NCBI RefSeq assembly: GCF_900100155.1
Contig: NZ_FMTP01000010.1
Location: 50,108-114,107, forward strand
DNA: 64,000 nucleotides
Origin: Ancylobacter rudongensis
Lineage (GTDB): Bacteria; Pseudomonadota; Alphaproteobacteria; Rhizobiales; Xanthobacteraceae
Direction: 5' to 3'
The position numbers and the translations under genes were made by a program. Below are positions 60,640 to 64,000 of this stretch, one piece after another; within the stretch, counting starts at the first letter, position 1; every line of letters begins with the position of its first letter. The notes under the pieces are model-generated. The model did not search any database. It was not told where the DNA came from and was given only the letters and a program-made list of their open reading frames with translations.

Positions 60640-61196
60640 TCCTCGCCGGCGTCGACATCGAGACAACCGGCCTGCTGGCCGCCGATCACCGGATCATCGA
60701 GGTCTATATCGGCCTCTGGAACGGCAGCACCAAGGTGTTCAGCTTCGAGCAGCGCATCGACCCGCAGCGCGGCATCGCGGCCGACGCCCAGCGTGTCCAC
60801 GGCATCAGCGCGAGCGACCTCATCGGGAAGCCCACCTGGGACACGGTCGGGCCTGCGGTCTTCAAGGTCCTCAACAAGGCGTCGATGTTCGTCTGGCACA
60901 ATGGCGACGAGTTCGACGGTCCCTTCCTTGATCAGGAGCTCAAGCGCATCGGCCTGGAGCTGCCCAAGCGGCCGGCGATCGACACCATGGCGAACGGCAT
61001 ATTCGCCACGCCCGATGGCAAGAAGCCGCGCCTTTCCGAGCTCTGCTTCGCCGCCGGCATTCCCTACGACGCCGCCCAGGCCCACGCCGCTGCCTATGAT
61101 GTGGACGTGATGATGGAGGCGTTTCTGCGTATCCAGTCCTGGGGCGAGCACTTCCAGCTGCCTGCGCTGCAGGAAGGGATCTCTCTTGCCGCATGA
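60636..61196 (+). CDS. DnaQ-like 3'-5' exonuclease (DEDDh)
   Basis: 186 residues. All DEDDh motifs are visible: GVDIETTGLLAADHR (D7, E9), RVHGIS, VWHNGDEFDGPFLDQEL, and AHAAAYDVDVM (catalytic His, last Asp). It is the only proofreading-type nuclease seen in the window and could serve the DnaE-type polymerase at 29845, whose PHP site is degenerate. Confidence 0.9.
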   Translation: MILAGVDIETTGLLAADHRIIEVYIGLWNGSTKVFSFEQRIDPQRGIAADAQRVHGISASDLIGKPTWDTVGPAVFKVLNKASMFVWHNGDEFDGPFLDQELKRIGLELPKRPAIDTMANGIFATPDGKKPRLSELCFAAGIPYDAAQAHAAAYDVDVMMEAFLRIQSWGEHFQLPALQEGISLAA

Positions 61197-61209
61197 CAAT
61201 CCTGCCGCG

Positions 61210-61233
61210 TTCCAGAGCGCGAGCGTCTATATT
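61210..61233 (+). promoter_or_regulatory. Phage-type promoter without operator
   Basis: TTCCA (61210-61214), 13 bp, TATATT (61228-61233), 54 bp before the ATG at 61288. No dyad follows. Confidence 0.75.
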
Positions 61234-61287
61234 CAAAACATCAGCGAAGACAAGAAGATAGACGCAATCAGCAAGGAGTTGAACGCG

Positions 61288-62064
61288 ATGCCGCAGACCC
61301 AGAATGCCACTGTGACCGTCGGCGCCGCCGACATCGAAGCGCTGGATATGGCGCTTATGGATCTCGACCTGTCCGATGCCTCGGCCGGCGCCGATGAGGC
61401 ACCCCTCGAGGAGGTCGTGGAGGACGACGACGAGGTGGTCGAGCAGACGGCCGAGCCGGTCGTTCATGCCGGCGCCGTCCTCAATCCGGACGAACTGACC
61501 GACCTCGACATCGCCATCGAGCGTGCCGAGGTCTACGAGAACCAGACCGCGACGGTCGGCGGCGACCCGACCGCGACCACGCCGGCGGCTGCCAAGAGCG
61601 CGAAAAGCGCCAAGAGCTCCAAGAAGCCCAGCACCGGCGCGGCGAGCACCCCGCGGACCCCGCGCGATCTGTCGGCGGTCGCGCCCGAGTTCTTCGCGCT
61701 GCTGACGGATCTCGATCCGGCGATCGACATGACCGCCTACAAGGCCGGCGTGATCTCCACTCGGCCGACCCAGGTGAAGGTCGCCGAGAAGTTCGACAAC
61801 CTCTTCCAGGCGCTCAGCGTCGGCAAGGCGCCGTCGAGCTACGTCATGATCGCCTTCAAGCTGCTGGATGAGAAGAAGACCGTCTCCTCGAGCGACATCA
61901 TCGGCGCCTACAAGGCGTCCGGTCTCGGCGAAGGCACGGCGCGCTCGCAGTGCGGCCAGATCATGAACCTCTTCGCGACGGTGGCGATCGCGTCCCGGGT
62001 CGGCCAGGTGCTGACCCTGAACGACAAGAGCGCCCTCGCCCAGCGCATCCGCGACCTCAAGTAG
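61288..62064 (+). CDS. Uncharacterised protein with acidic N-terminus
   Basis: 258 residues from ATG 61288 (AAGGAG 10 bp upstream); a longer frame from 61186 would start upstream of its own promoter. Residues 1-80 are acidic, ~90-125 form an Ala/Ser/Lys linker, and the C-terminal half is helical, ending with a possible winged-helix-like region (EKKTVSSSDIIGAYKASGLG). Followed by a strong hairpin, so it is a single-gene unit probably made in quantity. Confidence 0.65.
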   Translation: MPQTQNATVTVGAADIEALDMALMDLDLSDASAGADEAPLEEVVEDDDEVVEQTAEPVVHAGAVLNPDELTDLDIAIERAEVYENQTATVGGDPTATTPAAAKSAKSAKSSKKPSTGAASTPRTPRDLSAVAPEFFALLTDLDPAIDMTAYKAGVISTRPTQVKVAEKFDNLFQALSVGKAPSSYVMIAFKLLDEKKTVSSSDIIGAYKASGLGEGTARSQCGQIMNLFATVAIASRVGQVLTLNDKSALAQRIRDLK

Positions 62065-62077
62065 ACGAGGTCGCGCC

Positions 62078-62114
62078 GGGCGTCAGTGAGTTCCGCTCCG
62101 TCTCACTGACGCCC
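62078..62114 (+). terminator. 13-bp perfect hairpin terminator
   Basis: GGGCGTCAGTGAG (62078-62090) / CTCACTGACGCCC (62102-62114) with an 11-nt loop, directly after the stop at 62064. No U tract follows. Confidence 0.7.
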
Positions 62115-62143
62115 TCCCCGCATCCCAATCCTTCGAGGACATC

Positions 62144-62746
62144 ATGTGTGAATGGAAAGTGCCCGTGGCATCCGTCACGGCAGGCACCCGGCTCGTCTGT
62201 GACAACGGCTTCTCCTGCCTGGAAGATGGGCAGGTCGTCGAGGTGCTGGCTGACGCCGATGGCAGCCTTTATGTCGATTGCGGCGGCCCTGAGCGGCATC
62301 ACCACTACATCGATGGCCAGCTGACCGTCGACGGCACACATTACGTCGGCTTCAAGCTCGAGACCGTGGGCACTCCGTCCAGTGACCGCTCTCCCGTTTT
62401 CGTCTTCGGCTCGAACCTCGCCGGCCGACATGGCGCCGGCGCTGCTCTGTTTGCCTATCAGCACCGCGGTGCTGCTCTGGGCGTTGGCACCGGCATGACC
62501 GGCAACTCCTACGCCATTCCGACCAAGGATGAGCGCATTCGGACCCGTGGTCTGGTGGAGATCGAGCGGTCGGTCATCGAGTTCATCCGCTTTGCCGAAG
62601 CGCACCCGGAAATGACGTTTCAGCTGACGCCGATCGGCTGCGGTCTCGCCGGCTACAAGCCCGAGCAGATCGCGCCGATGTTCAAGGGCGCGCCGGCGAA
62701 CGTGCTCATTCCCCAGGAGTTCGCGGCCGTCCTGTCCGGCGCGTGA
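62144..62746 (+). CDS. A1S_2505-type phage protein with extra N-terminal domain
   Basis: 200 residues. Residues ~80-195 match the A1S_2505-like phage non-structural family: VFVFGSNLAGRHGAGAALFA, GNSYAIPTKDERIRTR, and FQLTPIGCGLAGYKPEQIAP, a macro-domain-like Gly pattern. The ~75 residues before it (beta-rich, three Cys) are an addition. Possible ADP-ribose or nucleotide-derivative binder; unproven. Confidence 0.75.
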   Translation: MCEWKVPVASVTAGTRLVCDNGFSCLEDGQVVEVLADADGSLYVDCGGPERHHHYIDGQLTVDGTHYVGFKLETVGTPSSDRSPVFVFGSNLAGRHGAGAALFAYQHRGAALGVGTGMTGNSYAIPTKDERIRTRGLVEIERSVIEFIRFAEAHPEMTFQLTPIGCGLAGYKPEQIAPMFKGAPANVLIPQEFAAVLSGA

Positions 62747-62765
62747 CCAGCACAGAGTGTTTCAC

Positions 62766-63443
62766 ATGAGCTACCGCATTCATCGCGGGATTGGCTACGG
62801 CATGCCGTGGGCCAAATTCAATGAGCTGACCGCCCTCCCGAGAGACGAGAATGGCGCCTCCGAGAGCCTGTATTCCGTGTTCGGGTCGGCGACGGATGAA
62901 CAGCTGACCGTGCCGGATGAGCACTACAAGGAGCTTTTCTATGGCGAGTCTCGCAGGCCCGTCATTCTCGAGAAGCGCCTGCTGTCCGAGACCTTCACCA
63001 ATGGCGGCCGCGAGAAGGCGGAGATCGTCTCAGGTCATCAGCTCTTTCAGATCGTCTCCACGCCCGATGATACAGAGCACGTCATGTTCTTCCCCAACGC
63101 CGACTACGGCCGGCGCTGGTATCGCTGGGATGACATGCTCGACTACCAGTTCGAGGCGTATCGCGACAGCGTGCCGGAAGGTGACGTGGTCAGCCGCGGC
63201 GACTCGTGCCCGCCCCGAGATTTCGCCAACTACCTGCCTTACGGCCACTACCCCTTCGCCAACGACCTGATGCTCGCCGACGGCACGCCAGTGGCCTGGA
63301 ATCATTTCACCATCGTCGAGCGGCACCCGGAATGGCTGCCGGCCGTGCCGAGCGAGATCCGCTGGTATCTCCAGAAGCTCGGCGTGCTGACCGACGCGGG
63401 TGTTAACGAGCTGCGCCCGCTGCTCGCGCAGTGGTGGGGCTGA
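62766..63443 (+). CDS. Uncharacterised protein
   Basis: 225 residues from ATG 62766 (GTG 62757 possible). Rich in Tyr/Trp/Pro, alpha/beta, soluble. No recognised domain. Separated by 19 bp from the preceding gene and 2 bp from the following one. Confidence 0.6.
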   Translation: MSYRIHRGIGYGMPWAKFNELTALPRDENGASESLYSVFGSATDEQLTVPDEHYKELFYGESRRPVILEKRLLSETFTNGGREKAEIVSGHQLFQIVSTPDDTEHVMFFPNADYGRRWYRWDDMLDYQFEAYRDSVPEGDVVSRGDSCPPRDFANYLPYGHYPFANDLMLADGTPVAWNHFTIVERHPEWLPAVPSEIRWYLQKLGVLTDAGVNELRPLLAQWWG

Positions 63444-63445
63444 GC

Positions 63446-63577
63446 ATGCGAACGCTGGCGGAGGCGATTCTGGCCTTTTGGGTATGGCTCACGGAACCCT
63501 ACAGCGCCAACTGCCCAGCGTGCGAGCGGCGCGGCGAACCCTGTGAGGACTGCAAATGGCACCAGGCAATCAAATGA
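63446..63577 (+). CDS. Four-cysteine mini-protein, 43 residues
   Basis: ATG 63446, 2 bp after the previous stop. The C-terminal half has NCPACERRGEPCEDCKW: two CxxC pairs that could bind one zinc. An amphipathic N-terminal helix (LAEAILAFWVWLTEP) may touch a membrane or partner. The stop overlaps the next ATG. Confidence 0.6.
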   Translation: MRTLAEAILAFWVWLTEPYSANCPACERRGEPCEDCKWHQAIK

Positions 63578-63822
63578 GCACCGAAGGTATCTCCGCCGAT
63601 CCCGCGCCAGCGCCGGCAAAGACCGCTTCCAGACTCACCATGCGGTGCTCGTATTGCGACAGCGAGAACGTCATGCGCGATGCCTGGGCCACCTGGAGCG
63701 TCGAGGACCAGAGCTGGTGCCTCGGCAATGTGTTCGATGCCGCCTTCTGTGAGGACTGCGAGAACGACACCAAGATCGTCGAGGGGGTGATTGGCTCGCA
63801 GGAGGGTCAAGCCGATGGCTGA
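63574..63822 (+). CDS. Zinc-ribbon-like small protein
   Basis: 82 residues from ATG 63574. MRCSYCDSENVMRDAW and FCEDCENDTK hold two CxxC knuckles about 36 residues apart, with one more Cys between. The N-terminal ~25 residues are disordered (Ala/Pro). Overlaps both neighbours; function unknown. Confidence 0.65.
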   Translation: MSTEGISADPAPAPAKTASRLTMRCSYCDSENVMRDAWATWSVEDQSWCLGNVFDAAFCEDCENDTKIVEGVIGSQEGQADG

Positions 63823-64000
63823 GCGGCGATACGTGGTCGCCTATGGCGACCTCCTGTCCCGTGCCGTTGAGCGCGCGCCGGAAAGCTACGGCGACAATCT
63901 TCTGACACGCGCGGAGGCGGCTCAGCGCATCGTCGAGGAAATGGACTCAGCGATCGCCTGGGCCCGGGAATCTCGCCGCAAGGCCATGCGTGTCCTGCGG
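63815..64000 (+). CDS. Uncharacterised protein (partial at right edge)
   Basis: Starts at ATG 63815 with GGAGGG 8 bp upstream and runs open to the window edge (62 residues seen). Helical and charged (AEAAQRIVEEMDSAIAWARE). Overlaps the zinc-ribbon gene by 8 bp. Confidence 0.6.
   Translation, partial: MAERRYVVAYGDLLSRAVERAPESYGDNLLTRAEAAQRIVEEMDSAIAWARESRRKAMRVLR

Noticed and set aside
1..64000. Integrase, attachment site or insertion sequence
   Set aside because: None recognised; the only mobile-type gene is the HNH nuclease at 59583.

Overview
This window is one continuous stretch of a GC-rich, tailed (siphovirus-type) bacteriophage genome. About 95% is coding, genes overlap by a few bases (ATGA, GTGA), and almost everything is on the + strand. 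The host is very probably an alphaproteobacterium. Supporting signs are promoters with a GCTATAAT-like -10 element, a GTTC-N7-GTTC SOS box typical of alphaproteobacterial LexA, and a RepC-type replication initiator of the kind found on alphaproteobacterial plasmids. Head and packaging genes must lie outside the window. No tRNA, integrase, partition gene or CRISPR array was seen.

Layout. (1) 1-7805: lambda-like tail-tip module (gpL end, gpK with JAMM and NlpC/P60 domains, gpI, giant gpJ) plus a probable receptor-binding protein. (2) 7932-9670: lysis cassette (membrane proteins, SAR-type GH24 endolysin, i-spanin with embedded o-spanin lipoprotein). (3) 9760-11676: a protein with an HTH and a phosphoesterase-like domain. 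(4) 11713-14199: collagen-like and LamG-like fibre or adhesin genes. (5) 14310-21871: PhoH, DnaB-type helicase, primase, WGR protein, ATP-dependent ligase. (6) 21874-24267: a control region with RepC and an RHH protein on the - strand and an XRE repressor on the + strand. (7) 24323-33207: a metallopeptidase/VWA protein and CobS-type AAA+ ATPase pair, a sigma-70-like protein, and a DnaE-type polymerase that appears fused to a uracil-DNA-glycosylase-like domain. (8) 33260-45457: gp32-like SSB, FEN exonuclease, RecA/UvsX, Mre11/Rad50-like pair, RuvC-like resolvase. (9) 45540-53044: nucleotide metabolism (class I RNR, glutaredoxin, MazG, ThyX, dUTPase, P-loop kinase). (10) 53171-64000: small genes, an RHH divergent switch, rIIA/rIIB homologues, HD phosphohydrolase, HNH nuclease, DEDDh exonuclease, and small cysteine-rich proteins.

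How it works together. The phage encodes nearly a whole replisome (initiator-like RepC, helicase, primase, polymerase, separate proofreader, SSB, ligase, FEN, RecA, Mre11/Rad50, RuvC) and its own dNTP supply. The most striking unexplained structure is regulatory. Eighteen copies of an 18-bp dyad (TAAGTRN-N4-NYACTTA) lie in intergenic gaps at the head of most operons. Fifteen promoters share an unusual layout, WYCCM-N13-TATAAT, often with the dyad placed directly on the predicted start of transcription. With a phage-encoded sigma-like protein and an XRE protein flanked by dyads, this suggests a self-contained phage transcription programme. All functions are inferred by reading the sequence; no database search was run.
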